Shown in pieces: positions 1 through 9,084 of a DNA stretch of 64,000 nt (positions are counted from its first letter, which is position 1; every line of letters starts with the position of its first letter). The notes beneath the pieces were generated by a model. That model was not told the DNA's origin. It did no database searches and saw only the letters and a program-made list of their open reading frames with translations. The stretch comes from a virus: positions 124,001-188,000 of IMG/VR virus record IMGVR_UViG_3300046005_000547. The stretch is one strand, 5' to 3'. A program made the translations under genes and the position numbers.

Positions 1-2025
1 CATTGGTGAAATACCATACACATCTTCATAAACATCATTTGCCAATAATGCGATTGCCGCAGGTACAGCAGTGGCAACTGAACCTAAACCAGATACGGCA
101 GCCAATCCTGCTCCAGCGATATCTCCTTTTACCAATCTACTGATACCTTCCCCAACACCTAATGCAGCACCAATCAATGGAATAGATTTACCCAACATCC
201 CGCCCATGGCAGCAGGTAATCTTTTGGCAATAGAGGTTCCAATCAATGCAGAAGCACTTCCTTTCAATTTATTTCCAACACCGCCCAATACTTTACCGCC
301 AACAGATTTAACTACTCCACCCATCTTACCAACAACTGTTGATTCCTTTACTCCATTAACAACATTAGACGCTAAATTTCCAATAGAAGAACCAGCAACC
401 ATGGCAGCAGTAGCTCCACCAATCGCCTTTACTCCAGTTGATAATGGTTTGAATTTACCTCCGATTTTGGAGGCAATATCTTTTGTTGATTTTCCAAAGG
501 ATTTAGCTTTGTTCTTTAATTTACCACCTTCTTTCTTAGCGTTACCACCAAACAACCCACCCAATAATGATGTATCGGATTCTTCTTTCTCATTGACCCC
601 AAATTTACCCATTTTCAACAATTTGAAAATTTCTGTTTGAACATTCAATTGATTTTGTAATACATCAAATGTTTTGGATTTCTGTAAATTATCTTCAATT
701 TGAGATTCGGAAACTTCATTCGATATATTAGTTGATTCTTTAGAGGTTTCTTTAATTGAATCAGATAACGATTTGATTTCATCTTGTGTATTGGAAACGA
801 CAGTTGTTATCTTAGAGGACTCTTTAATTGAATCAGATAACGATTTGATTTCATCTTGTGTATTGGAAACGACAGTTGTTATCTTAGAGGTTTCTTTAAT
901 TGAATCAGATAATGATTTATTTTCATCTTGAACTTTAGATTCAACAGTTGTTATCTTAGAGGACTCTTTAATTGAATCAGATAATGATTTGATTTCATCT
1001 TGAACTTTAGATTCAACAGTTTCCTTTTTAATTGGAGATTCAACTGGAGTCGATTGAGATGGAATATCTTTAACTGGCTCTTCTTTGACAAATGTTTTAT
1101 CCGTATCCTCTATCTGTTTTCTTAGAGAGGAAAGTTCTTCAGATAATGTTTTAAACACTTCATTGGATTCATCCGTTTTTGGTAAATCTTTAAATGTATT
1201 AAGTTTATCAAACAATTCATTGTATGATTGTTTCATATTCAATAACATTTTGGATTCTTTAATTAGATCTTTCTCAACATCAGAACGTTTTTTATCTTTC
1301 AATAATTCTGGATTTTGTTCTATTGCTTGTTGTGCATATTCTAAATGAGTTTCTTTTACATTTTGTGATTGTAATAATACATCTTTCAAACCAACAATGT
1401 CCGCAAGTTTCTGTATATTTTCATTGGACCCAAACGACAATCCTTTTGTACCAATTTGTTTTATCACAGAAGAGGTTTTGAATTCATTATATCTTGGATC
1501 TTCTTTTACATTATACTTTGGGTTGATTCGTTTAGCTTCTTTAATGTAATCTTTGAACGATTCTCTATTGGATAGATATTTTCCTAATTTTGAATCTTCT
1601 TTTACACCAATAACATTTGTTGCGAATTTCTTTAATGAAGAAAGATTACCAATTGCTGATTTTTTAAACAATGATGAGATTACATTATCCGATTTATCAA
1701 CATCATATTTACCAGAAGGTTTATTTGTTGGTTGTTCTTTTGGTTTTGATTCTGGTGCGTTATCTTTCAAAACGGGTTTCGATTCAATTCTATCTTTAAT
1801 CTCAGATAACAAATCTATCATCTTCATGGAATTGTTGAATTGTTTCTCTTCCGCGAACCTTTCTTCAAATTGAATTTCTTTATCGGATTTACCGCCTGAA
1901 AATCTATTTGTTTCGTTTAATGAGATTTCTATATATTGTATCGCATCGGCAATAGTCGTTGTGTTATCATCTAATGACGATAAATGTTGTAATTGTTTCT
2001 TTAGTATGGAATCGATACTAGACAT
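1..2025 (-). CDS. Large structural protein, tape-measure-like (C-terminus outside window)
   Basis: An open minus-strand frame starts at ATG 2025 and is still open at base 1 (about 675 codons visible). It overlaps the stop of the upstream small gene by 8 bases. The N-terminal ~330 residues are charged and helix-rich. A block of four 24-residue repeats (KSLSDSIKE core) follows, then a Lys/Gly linker, then an Ala/Gly-rich hydrophobic stretch near the window edge. A long helical protein placed after gp26- and gp51-like genes fits a tape measure or hub protein of the gp29 kind, but no catalytic motif was recognised. The role is inferred from position and composition only. Confidence 0.5.
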   Translation of the reverse strand, partial: MSSIDSILKKQLQHLSSLDDNTTTIADAIQYIEISLNETNRFSGGKSDKEIQFEERFAEEKQFNNSMKMIDLLSEIKDRIESKPVLKDNAPESKPKEQPTNKPSGKYDVDKSDNVISSLFKKSAIGNLSSLKKFATNVIGVKEDSKLGKYLSNRESFKDYIKEAKRINPKYNVKEDPRYNEFKTSSVIKQIGTKGLSFGSNENIQKLADIVGLKDVLLQSQNVKETHLEYAQQAIEQNPELLKDKKRSDVEKDLIKESKMLLNMKQSYNELFDKLNTFKDLPKTDESNEVFKTLSEELSSLRKQIEDTDKTFVKEEPVKDIPSQSTPVESPIKKETVESKVQDEIKSLSDSIKESSKITTVESKVQDENKSLSDSIKETSKITTVVSNTQDEIKSLSDSIKESSKITTVVSNTQDEIKSLSDSIKETSKESTNISNEVSESQIEDNLQKSKTFDVLQNQLNVQTEIFKLLKMGKFGVNEKEESDTSLLGGLFGGNAKKEGGKLKNKAKSFGKSTKDIASKIGGKFKPLSTGVKAIGGATAAMVAGSSIGNLASNVVNGVKESTVVGKMGGVVKSVGGKVLGGVGNKLKGSASALIGTSIAKRLPAAMGGMLGKSIPLIGAALGVGEGISRLVKGDIAGAGLAAVSGLGSVATAVPAAIALLANDVYEDVYGISPM
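740..1027 (-). repeat. Four tandem 72-bp coding repeats
   Basis: Four consecutive 72-bp units begin near 740, 812, 884 and 956 inside the tape-measure-like gene. Each encodes 24 residues ending SDSIKE(T/S)SK and is in frame with the others. Two sub-types alternate at the E-T-S-K / E-S-S-K position. Confidence 0.85.
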
Positions 2026-2206
2026 TATTCTTTCCTTTCTTTAATCGGTCTTGTTCTTCTTTTAAATGATTCATCAATAAAGAAACATACACTTCGCGTT
2101 CAAATGGTAACATTGTCTCTATGTCATATAGACTATAATTATGATGTTGCATTAAAGAGAAATTCATCTTATAATGATTCATCAAATTATCATGACATAG
2201 AGCCAT
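2018..2206 (-). CDS. Small gp51-like baseplate/tail assembly protein
   Basis: A 62-residue protein translated directly after the gp26-like gene, with a 1-base overlap upstream and an 8-base overlap downstream. The central stretch LPFEREVYVSLLMNHLKEE resembles the conserved segment of small proteins that follow gp26 in T4-like phages (gp51, a hub assembly factor). It is much shorter than T4 gp51, so the name is tentative. A tape-measure chaperone is an alternative suggested by its position immediately before the long structural gene. Confidence 0.45.
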   Translation of the reverse strand: MALCHDNLMNHYKMNFSLMQHHNYSLYDIETMLPFEREVYVSLLMNHLKEEQDRLKKGKNNV

Positions 2207-2925
2207 TAAAAAAAATGTTCAATACCTTCCATAACTTTATCATGAACCAATCCACATTTAGGGCATGTATATTTCACTGATTGTGATAGTTTAGGCATCG
2301 TCTGGAAGAATAACATAATCTTTGTTAACATATCATCAGTCATATCTTCAACAAATTGAGATAATTCAATTTTCCATTTATCATCTGGTGTATTTTCTTG
2401 TCTGTATAATTCAGAATCATCATAGATATAATCAATGGAATCGATAATCATATCAAACGCTAATTGATAATCTTCTGTTTCCAAATCATTGAATTTCTTT
2501 AAGATAGCGAATGATGGATACTTCATTACGATACCAACATCATCAAATAATGGGATACGTTTTGAATGATTTTCATTTTTAACAATTTTGATATTTGTTA
2601 AATTAAATGAAACCTTCACTCTGGCTTTCTCATCATCACATTCATCACAAGCAAAAATCAATTCCGATATTTCACCAACACTCTTAGATCTTATCTGTAA
2701 AAATAAGTATTCAACATCAAAGATTGCCAATTTATAATCTAACTTGGTTACAAGGCAATTATCGACGATATCCGTAATTGTATCCAACATAACATCTTGG
2801 TCTTCAGATTGTTGAGCCAATAATAGATTCTTCTCGTCCTTCACGGTAAATGGTTTGAATTTAACGGTTTCTTCTGTTGAAGGTAAGATTGTTGTATAAA
2901 TTGGTAAATTAACTTTTGGTAACAT
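2206..2925 (-). CDS. 26: gp26-like baseplate hub protein
   Basis: A 239-residue protein of the T4_baseplate (gp26) type. It has a beta-rich N-terminus, a CDECDD pair of cysteines near residue 100 and a C-terminal zinc-ribbon-like CPKCGLVHD. T4 gp26 is a minor component in baseplate hub assembly and is of similar length. The start overlaps the gp16-like stop by 17 bases, and the next gene starts on its last base, indicating one translationally coupled block of virion genes. Confidence 0.75.
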   Translation of the reverse strand: MLPKVNLPIYTTILPSTEETVKFKPFTVKDEKNLLLAQQSEDQDVMLDTITDIVDNCLVTKLDYKLAIFDVEYLFLQIRSKSVGEISELIFACDECDDEKARVKVSFNLTNIKIVKNENHSKRIPLFDDVGIVMKYPSFAILKKFNDLETEDYQLAFDMIIDSIDYIYDDSELYRQENTPDDKWKIELSQFVEDMTDDMLTKIMLFFQTMPKLSQSVKYTCPKCGLVHDKVMEGIEHFF

Positions 2926-3385
2926 TTTTCATTCCCATTTGTTCAATGATATTATTCAAGTCGGCTGTAGTGCCGACAAACATAGTGTTATTCGTAACGG
3001 TTGCTGCTGGAGTATTAGTTGGTTGAGACACTTCTTTCTTCTTGACACTATCGTCCAAGTATTGGCGTTTTTGATGAAGACTTAAAATCTGTGAATTCAT
3101 CTCAGTCAATTGTTTCATAATGGTTGCAGCAACTTCAAATGATTTTGGTTGTTCAGATTCCCTTGCTATATGAATTGCGTCTTCTAATAGGTCAGTTCCT
3201 TGACTTAACAATTCATACATGTTGCGTCTGACTTGGTCAAAATCTTTCTCTTTTTGTTCTTCTGTTCCTAATTCAACAATTGGAACAATAGATGATTCCT
3301 TATATTCCACTGTTGTGATTTCACCTTCAATAGGTTCTTCTTCTAAATTGAATATCTTGGACATATTATCACTCAATTTACTCAT
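2909..3385 (-). CDS. 16: Terminase small subunit (gp16-like)
   Basis: A 158-residue protein matching the layout of T4 gp16 (164 residues). The central helical segment begins VRRNMYELLSQG and continues through LTEMNSQILSLH, followed by the C-terminal NTMFVGTTADLNNIIE, which corresponds to the ATVFMGSPTELMDEI motif of T4. gp16 forms a ring that recognises DNA and stimulates the packaging ATPase gp17. No gp17 gene lies in this window. It sits in a minus-strand block with tail and hub genes rather than beside gp17. Confidence 0.85.
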   Translation of the reverse strand: MSKLSDNMSKIFNLEEEPIEGEITTVEYKESSIVPIVELGTEEQKEKDFDQVRRNMYELLSQGTDLLEDAIHIARESEQPKSFEVAATIMKQLTEMNSQILSLHQKRQYLDDSVKKKEVSQPTNTPAATVTNNTMFVGTTADLNNIIEQMGMKNVTKS

Positions 3386-3397
3386 GTTGTAATATCC

Positions 3398-4009
3398 TTA
3401 TCGTTTAGACGCATCCGAAATTGGATCTATTGTATAGTATTTGTATGTCATTGTGACGGGCATCTCCGCGAATCCTTCTGAATCATAAGATAACGTCATT
3501 TCACCTAATGTCTTAGGATAACATTCATGTAACGTCAATTTAAATCGTTCATTGGTTGTCCTACCTAAACGTTCCATTGAAGATTTAGACGCACCATCAT
3601 TTACGGTGATAGTTATTGTTGCGATATAATTATCATAGTATTCTTGTACTCTGGTTTTAGTGTTGATTATACCACCAATCCAGTTTTCAAAGAATCGTTT
3701 AATCTTTAAATCAATATCCATCATAAATGTTAATGTTAAATTATCAAATGCTCTTTGATACGGAACTTCTCTGTTCTCACCAAACGTGGCAACTTCATTA
3801 GTCAATAAATTAGTGCCTGGTAAAGACGTTGCTTTACAGTACATCATATATTTCCCATCCAATGGATCCGCAATTTGTTTAACATTACCGCCTGGATCTT
3901 TAAAGATTTTCGGGGGATTTACAATATCAACATCATAATGACTTGATTTACTCAACCCTTCATTTTTGGTCAATGAAATGAATTCGTCTAATGTATTTCT
4001 AGATGACAT
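3398..4009 (-). CDS. Tail-tube family protein (gp19/gp54-like)
   Basis: 203 residues. MYCKATSLPG near residue 56 and the C-terminal beta-strand pattern ending MTYKYYTIDP match the tail-tube fold (T4 gp19 has QCKATALPAG at the equivalent site). It is about 40 residues longer than gp19 and shorter than gp54. It could therefore be the major tube protein, a second tube protein or the tube initiator. It abuts the gp2-like gene by one base. Confidence 0.7.
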   Translation of the reverse strand: MSSRNTLDEFISLTKNEGLSKSSHYDVDIVNPPKIFKDPGGNVKQIADPLDGKYMMYCKATSLPGTNLLTNEVATFGENREVPYQRAFDNLTLTFMMDIDLKIKRFFENWIGGIINTKTRVQEYYDNYIATITITVNDGASKSSMERLGRTTNERFKLTLHECYPKTLGEMTLSYDSEGFAEMPVTMTYKYYTIDPISDASKR

Positions 4010-4825
4010 TTAGTAACTCCATACTTGTTTTGCCGTAGCTCCCGTAAATAGCTCGTTTGGTAAGAGTACCGAGACTATCCAATTATCAGAATGAATCTTT
4101 TTCAACGGAGTTCTTAAATGTGAATACAAATATCTATGTACACATTTTTCAAATTTCTTATGATGTGCCATTTTTTGTAATAGATTATATGATAATTTCA
4201 ATTTGGTACTAACATCTGTTCTTTTACTTACAGCAATAGATTGTAATTCATCAAGTAAGATTATCCTGTCTTTATAATGGACGTAATGGAAGTTGATGCC
4301 GATAAATCCATCTGGTAGGATTCTGAACGGAAATACCAACGGAAATTTATCCCAGTAAGGTAAAATGTCTTTATGTTTGGCATCATAATAGAAAGAATAC
4401 ATAACACCAATTTCTGGTTTTAATGTGGTAGTGCCTCTTACGGACGCATCATTAGAACTTGCCAATTTTTTAACTTCAGAATTGAACCAAGCCTTTGATT
4501 GTTTTCTTAATTCAGAAATCTCGTATGAACTTGCTCTGGACAATTTATCTTTAATTGTTCTTTGTTGTTCTTTACGTTCTGGTGTTGGTTTCTTTTCAAC
4601 AGGTTTGATTGGTTCTTCTTTTGGAAGTTCCTTAGTTGGTTTTAATCTAACTTTGACTTTCTTTGCTGGTATTGATTTTGGTGTTTCTTTGGGTTCTTCT
4701 TTTGGAACCTTTAATCTAACTTTTAATTTTGGAGTAGGAGGAACTTGTTTTGGTTCTTCTTTTGGAGTTTCCTTCGGTGTCTTTAATTTGATTTTTAATT
4801 TTGGTTTTGTTTCTTGTTCGTTCAT
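4010..4825 (-). CDS. 2: gp2-like DNA end protector, with Lys/Pro-rich N-terminus
   Basis: 271 residues in two parts. Residues 1-90 are a low-complexity region with three KLKxKLK-type runs separated by PKE(E/T)PK. The C-terminal ~160 residues form a globular domain with the pattern YDAKHKDILPYWDKFPLVFP. That pattern resembles the T4 gp2 family, which protects DNA ends in the filled head. It overlaps the gp4-like gene by 4 bases, the same neighbour gene 2 has in T4. The family assignment is from memory of the motif and is moderate. The basic arm probably binds DNA. Confidence 0.5.
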   Translation of the reverse strand: MNEQETKPKLKIKLKTPKETPKEEPKQVPPTPKLKVRLKVPKEEPKETPKSIPAKKVKVRLKPTKELPKEEPIKPVEKKPTPERKEQQRTIKDKLSRASSYEISELRKQSKAWFNSEVKKLASSNDASVRGTTTLKPEIGVMYSFYYDAKHKDILPYWDKFPLVFPFRILPDGFIGINFHYVHYKDRIILLDELQSIAVSKRTDVSTKLKLSYNLLQKMAHHKKFEKCVHRYLYSHLRTPLKKIHSDNWIVSVLLPNELFTGATAKQVWSY

Positions 4826-5262
4826 TTGATTCCCAATTCATATTCTGTTAAGACAATAAATTCGTATCCTCTAACTTTACACCATTTATCCGCAGCTTCC
4901 CATTTAGACATATTCACCGCGTACACTTCCGTTTCTCGAATAAACGTCTTTCTTCTTCTACTGTTTGATGGATTTGCTTGAGAATGTGGTTTAATTTCAA
5001 CAAGGTAGGTTTTAACACCTTCTTTTGTTTTAATTGTCATTAGATTGTCTGGAAAATATCTATGCATCTTACCGTCTAATGGTGAAATATAGGGTATACA
5101 AAATGATTCAGACGACCAACTAATTACATTTGGATTTGAATCTACCCATTTACAAAAACGTCGTTCCCAAGAAGACCTTAAAATAATGGTAGACGGATCT
5201 CCAGCGTATTTTTCTGGATGTATTGGATTCCATTTAACTGGTTTAGGATATTTCTTTGCCAT
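4822..5262 (-). CDS. 4: Head completion protein gp4-like (TnsA-like nuclease fold)
   Basis: 146 residues, close to T4 gp4 (150). It has the family signatures YAGDPSTIILRSSWERRF, WSSESFCIPYISP, HRYFPDN and YLVEIKP. The spaced D and E-x-K residues are the endonuclease-like core shared with TnsA-type nucleases. gp4 acts with gp50 to finish packaged heads before tail joining. It is first in a minus-strand late block, directly downstream of a TAAATA element. Confidence 0.88.
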   Translation of the reverse strand: MAKKYPKPVKWNPIHPEKYAGDPSTIILRSSWERRFCKWVDSNPNVISWSSESFCIPYISPLDGKMHRYFPDNLMTIKTKEGVKTYLVEIKPHSQANPSNSRRRKTFIRETEVYAVNMSKWEAADKWCKVRGYEFIVLTEYELGIK

Positions 5263-5281
5263 TGATTCTTCCTTGTTTTAT

Positions 5282-5305
5282 TGTTATTTATGTATTAAAT
5301 AATAC
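5282..5305. promoter_or_regulatory. Divergent late promoters
   Basis: Between divergent genes, the minus strand reads ACATAAATAACA (5282-5293) and the plus strand GTATTAAATAATAC (5292-5305). Both contain the T4 late -10 core TAAATA and overlap by two bases. Each lies about 20-40 bases upstream of a virion gene start (gp4-like minus, gp48-like plus). Confidence 0.6.
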
Positions 5306-5325
5306 AAAACAAGAGGATATAACGA

Positions 5326-6354
5326 ATGCCGACATTACAACAGAGACGTTCCAATAAACAGTATTCAACTATTGGTTCCAAGACACAATTAATTGGTACA
5401 GAAGGTTCTAAATATAACATATCTTCTTATGTATATCCAATGGACATGCAGAATCCAGAAGAATATGGTGATAATTACGTTGTATTTTATGTTAATGTAC
5501 AAGAGAATTCTAAATTTGTACAAACAAAAAACATAGTGGAAGATGCGTTGAGAGTTCCAAAAACTATATCTCAAATTGCTAATTCTAGTATCGCAAGAGA
5601 TATTCTAAAGGCAATTAATCTATTGGACGCAAATACGCCAAAGGAAGAAGAAAAAACTACATCAGCTGATGCATCCAAAGATACAAAGGCTGCCGTTGAT
5701 GGGGTTCAAGCCAGTAACACAAAAGATAAGACTAATACAACAAAACGTATATCGGATGCTGTAATTTTACATATGCCCGTAGCTTTACAAGTTAGATACT
5801 CCGTGAATTATGACGAGATTGATTTAACTAAATTGACATTTGGATTGAATTTGATAGATCCTAACAGAGCAAATTCAATGGCAGGTACTGTTTCCACGGC
5901 AAAGGATATGTATTTGTTGAATAAGGATGATAAATTTAAAGCAGTGATGAATACCACCGTCAATCCAAAAACAGAATTGATTTTCAAATCTGTTGATTTA
6001 CGTCAATTTTCATTTTCATATAGATTTGCTCCGAAAAATGAAGCAGAAGCAGAAAATGTATTACGTATCATTGATTTATTCAAGACTCATATGCATCCAT
6101 CATATAAAGATGCTGATGGGTTCTTGTATATATTCCCTTCCGAATTTGATGTACAGTATTATTCAGGAACAGGTGAAAACACTGCATTACATAAACATAC
6201 ATCTTGCGTCTTGACTGGTATGACTGTTGATTATACACCAAATGGTTCTTTCAGTACATTTGCGGACGGAACTCCAACTCAGATTAACCTTACTTTGGAT
6301 TTCAAAGAATTAACAACTTTGGATAGCGGTTCAATTTCAGATTACGGATTCTAA
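5326..6354 (+). CDS. 48: Baseplate-tail tube cap (gp48-like)
   Basis: 342 residues. The C-terminal half carries the hallmark run of gp48: SYRFAPKNEAEAENVLRII, KTHMHPS, YIFPSEFDVQYY, LHKHTSCVLTGM, TPNGSFSTFADGTPTQ. gp48 caps the baseplate and starts tail-tube polymerisation. The region at residues 100-145 is a polar, Lys/Thr-rich insertion. The upstream sequence AGAGGATATAACGA gives a clear ribosome site. It is the first gene of a plus-strand baseplate operon. Confidence 0.85.
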   Translation: MPTLQQRRSNKQYSTIGSKTQLIGTEGSKYNISSYVYPMDMQNPEEYGDNYVVFYVNVQENSKFVQTKNIVEDALRVPKTISQIANSSIARDILKAINLLDANTPKEEEKTTSADASKDTKAAVDGVQASNTKDKTNTTKRISDAVILHMPVALQVRYSVNYDEIDLTKLTFGLNLIDPNRANSMAGTVSTAKDMYLLNKDDKFKAVMNTTVNPKTELIFKSVDLRQFSFSYRFAPKNEAEAENVLRIIDLFKTHMHPSYKDADGFLYIFPSEFDVQYYSGTGENTALHKHTSCVLTGMTVDYTPNGSFSTFADGTPTQINLTLDFKELTTLDSGSISDYGF

Positions 6355-6355
6355 A

Positions 6356-6937
6356 ATGTATTTTACAAATTTCAACAAAATAGATTATCCGTTTGTTAAT
6401 CCAGACGGAACAGTCAAAACAATTAACATTATTGATATATCAAAAAATGTTAGAATACGAAAATTGATGGAAGCTAATGTAACTACGTTCGAAGACTATA
6501 CAATCCAGAACGACGATACACCAGAAATTGTTTCCGAGAAATTATATGGATCTCCTTATTACCATTGGGTATTGATGTTGGTCAATTTCAAATTTCATTA
6601 TCTAAACGATTTCCCGATTTCATCAAAATCATTATTCAAATACGTAACGGATACATATGGTTCTGGTAAAGAATACGACACGCATCATTATGAACAAACA
6701 ATCAATGACATTAGATTAATCATAGATCCACCAGAAGAAGTCATCAAACCAATTGATGAGAATTCCCCGACGTATCAAGAAGATTTACAAAATTATAATT
6801 TGTATATTGATTTCATATCGAATCATAGAGTGACCAATTTAGACCACGAAACATTCTTAAACGATGAAAAAAGGAAAATCAAAGTGATTCCAAAAGTCGT
6901 TATTGATTCGATTATACAAGAGATGAATGCATTATGA
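6356..6937 (+). CDS. 53: Baseplate wedge protein gp53-like
   Basis: 193 residues, as in T4 gp53 (196). The N-terminal NFNKIDYPF, then PEIVSEKLYGSPYYHWVLML and NDFPIS, are characteristic of gp53, whose LysM-like domain joins the wedges around the hub. Its start is one base after the upstream stop, and its TGA overlaps the next ATG, so it is translationally coupled. This overlap also shows that TGA works as a stop in this phage. Confidence 0.88.
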   Translation: MYFTNFNKIDYPFVNPDGTVKTINIIDISKNVRIRKLMEANVTTFEDYTIQNDDTPEIVSEKLYGSPYYHWVLMLVNFKFHYLNDFPISSKSLFKYVTDTYGSGKEYDTHHYEQTINDIRLIIDPPEEVIKPIDENSPTYQEDLQNYNLYIDFISNHRVTNLDHETFLNDEKRKIKVIPKVVIDSIIQEMNAL

Positions 6938-8274
6938 TTAGTAATCATGAATTAAAAAGTGCGGGTGAGATTCAGGTCAAGAAATCTTATCTGATTACAA
7001 AAGATAATGATTTTGTTGATATACAGAATCAAGTGATTTCATATAACATTTACGAGGATCTATTTTCTCCATTTATAACTGGTAATATCGTTATCCAAGA
7101 TCCTCTTAGTATGATTGCTAATTTACCAATCATCGGCGAAGAGTTCTTGGAATTACTATTTGTTACGCCTGAATTAGACCAGAAGAAAGATTCCATATCT
7201 GGTAAATTTGCGATCTATAAGATAACAGATTATGAATATCTTCAGAATAGATTAGTTGGATATGTTATACATTTTGTATCCAAAGAAGCAATCATCGATC
7301 TTAATGTTAAGATATCTAAGAAATTTGATGATAAATCTATATCACATATTGCTTCTGATATTCTAAAGATGTATTCGACGTTCCAAGGTAAACCAGACGA
7401 AGTTACAGAAGAACAATTGAGTAGATTCAACATAGAAGAAACCCAAAATGGACATACGTATATTTCAAATTATTGGAGTCCAGTTAAGAATCTTAATTAC
7501 CTCGCGGAACACGCTATAACCAAAAATAGAACATTACCAGATGGAACTGTTGTTCCTGGAACTCCTTCTTATCTATTCTTTGAAAATAAAAATGGATTGA
7601 ATTTTATATCGTTGGAATCATTGTATATGGGGGATTCAACCAGAACATTCACATATAATGATTTCAATAGAAATTTCTCGTCAGACGGTAGTTCCACTAG
7701 AGATATTGAACGTAATTATTCAAATGTAATTGAGTTGAAAATCATTGAAGCATTTAATTACATGGATAGAATTAGAGGTGGTGCATTTACATCAAATTTG
7801 AATGTATATAATCTTACAACGAAAACGTATAAATCTTTCAATTATGATTACAAAGACCATTATGATGAAAGTATTCGATTGAATCCGTTTTCTTCTGTAT
7901 CCAAAAAGGTAATATCAACCAATCAATCTTGTATGATTAATGTTCCTAAGATGAATGGAATATATTCGGGTAGTCTTCATAACATTTCTAATTCTAATGT
8001 TATACAAAAACGAATGTCTATAATGTCATTGGCGCATTCCATGAGAGTTCAGATTACCGTTTATGGTAGAACTGATTACACCGTTGGACAGAAAGTTACA
8101 TTAGATCTATATAGAGAAGAACCAACATATCAAGACGATATGGATCTGAAAGATAATACATTAAGTGGTAATTATATTATAGGATCGTTGAGGCATTTCA
8201 TCGATAGAACATATCATGAATGTGTAATGGAATTGATTAAAGATTCATCAATTGTAAATTTGAATAGAGGATAG
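6934..8274 (+). CDS. 27: Baseplate hub protein (gp27-like)
   Basis: 446 residues. The N-terminal block with YNIYEDLFSPFITGNIVIQD and LPIIGEEFLELLF is the typical first tube-like domain of gp27-type hubs, and a C-terminal QITVYGRTDYTVGQ segment follows. gp27 forms the trimeric hub that holds the gp5 spike. It lies directly before the gp5 OB-domain gene and after gp53, consistent with a hub/spike operon. Confidence 0.7.
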   Translation: MISNHELKSAGEIQVKKSYLITKDNDFVDIQNQVISYNIYEDLFSPFITGNIVIQDPLSMIANLPIIGEEFLELLFVTPELDQKKDSISGKFAIYKITDYEYLQNRLVGYVIHFVSKEAIIDLNVKISKKFDDKSISHIASDILKMYSTFQGKPDEVTEEQLSRFNIEETQNGHTYISNYWSPVKNLNYLAEHAITKNRTLPDGTVVPGTPSYLFFENKNGLNFISLESLYMGDSTRTFTYNDFNRNFSSDGSSTRDIERNYSNVIELKIIEAFNYMDRIRGGAFTSNLNVYNLTTKTYKSFNYDYKDHYDESIRLNPFSSVSKKVISTNQSCMINVPKMNGIYSGSLHNISNSNVIQKRMSIMSLAHSMRVQITVYGRTDYTVGQKVTLDLYREEPTYQDDMDLKDNTLSGNYIIGSLRHFIDRTYHECVMELIKDSSIVNLNRG

Positions 8275-8277
8275 ATT

Positions 8278-9081
8278 GTGGGAAGATTATATACTGGAGT
8301 TGTTGAGGATAGACTAGATCCTCTTCAATTAGGTAGGGTGAGAGTAAGGATTCATGGTAATATGACATCCAATAAGAAAGAATTATCAACAGAAGATTTA
8401 CCTTGGAGTCCTGTGATGGGATCCGTCTATTCGGCTTCTATATCAGGATTAGGGCATGCTCCAGTTGGTATTGTACCTGGAACTACAATTGTCGGTCAAT
8501 ACTTGGATGATTATGAACAACAATTTCTGGTGATGGGAACATTATATGGAATATCCATGACCAAATCTGCTGAATCTATTTCTGAGATGACAGGAGGTGT
8601 TGTATTTACAGACGGAGAAGGATTATTGGATTCAACTATTGGTATCGTTGGATCTGCGTTGGATTTAATGATAGATTCGTCTGCTGCCGAAAATCTAGGT
8701 ATACCAAAAAATGATGAACAATCAAATGAGACTCTTCTTGAATTCTATAAAATGGTACAAGTTCCTATAACAGAATTAGATACCATATACGAAATAAGAG
8801 CAACATCCGATTTAGATAATTCTGGTGTAGTTTATTTTACTGGTAAATTCGATACCAATTTGAATAAATTTATATTCTATATGAACGAACCGTCGAAATG
8901 GGATAATGTTGATTCTGAAATGTTCTCAAATATAAATCCATCCGATGAAACAGATACCAAAAAATATATGTACTTTTTGTATTCAGAAAATCCACCGTTA
9001 GTTACAGACCATCCTGAATCTGATGTTGCATTGAATTTCTTCGATACAAATTTACCACCGAATAAAATGGTACAAGGATAA
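8278..9081 (+). CDS. gp5 N-terminal OB-fold spike protein, separate gene
   Basis: 267 residues from a GTG start preceded by AGAGG at 8266-8270. Residues 1-95 (GRLYTGVVEDRLDPLQLGRV ... GTTIVGQY) are the OB-fold domain found at the N-terminus of T4 gp5 and of gpV/VgrG-like spikes. In T4 this domain is fused to the lysozyme and beta-helix. Here it ends at residue 267, and the lytic and helical parts are encoded in the next gene, three bases downstream. The C-terminal half (residues 150-267) is of unknown function. Confidence 0.75.
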   Translation: MGRLYTGVVEDRLDPLQLGRVRVRIHGNMTSNKKELSTEDLPWSPVMGSVYSASISGLGHAPVGIVPGTTIVGQYLDDYEQQFLVMGTLYGISMTKSAESISEMTGGVVFTDGEGLLDSTIGIVGSALDLMIDSSAAENLGIPKNDEQSNETLLEFYKMVQVPITELDTIYEIRATSDLDNSGVVYFTGKFDTNLNKFIFYMNEPSKWDNVDSEMFSNINPSDETDTKKYMYFLYSENPPLVTDHPESDVALNFFDTNLPPNKMVQG

Positions 9082-9084
9082 TCC

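Noticed and set aside
71-1873. Three plus-strand frames of 87-189 codons
   Set aside because: They are shadows of the large minus-strand structural gene, which is open across the whole stretch; their Pro/Ser-rich composition reflects antisense of Gly/Lys codons.
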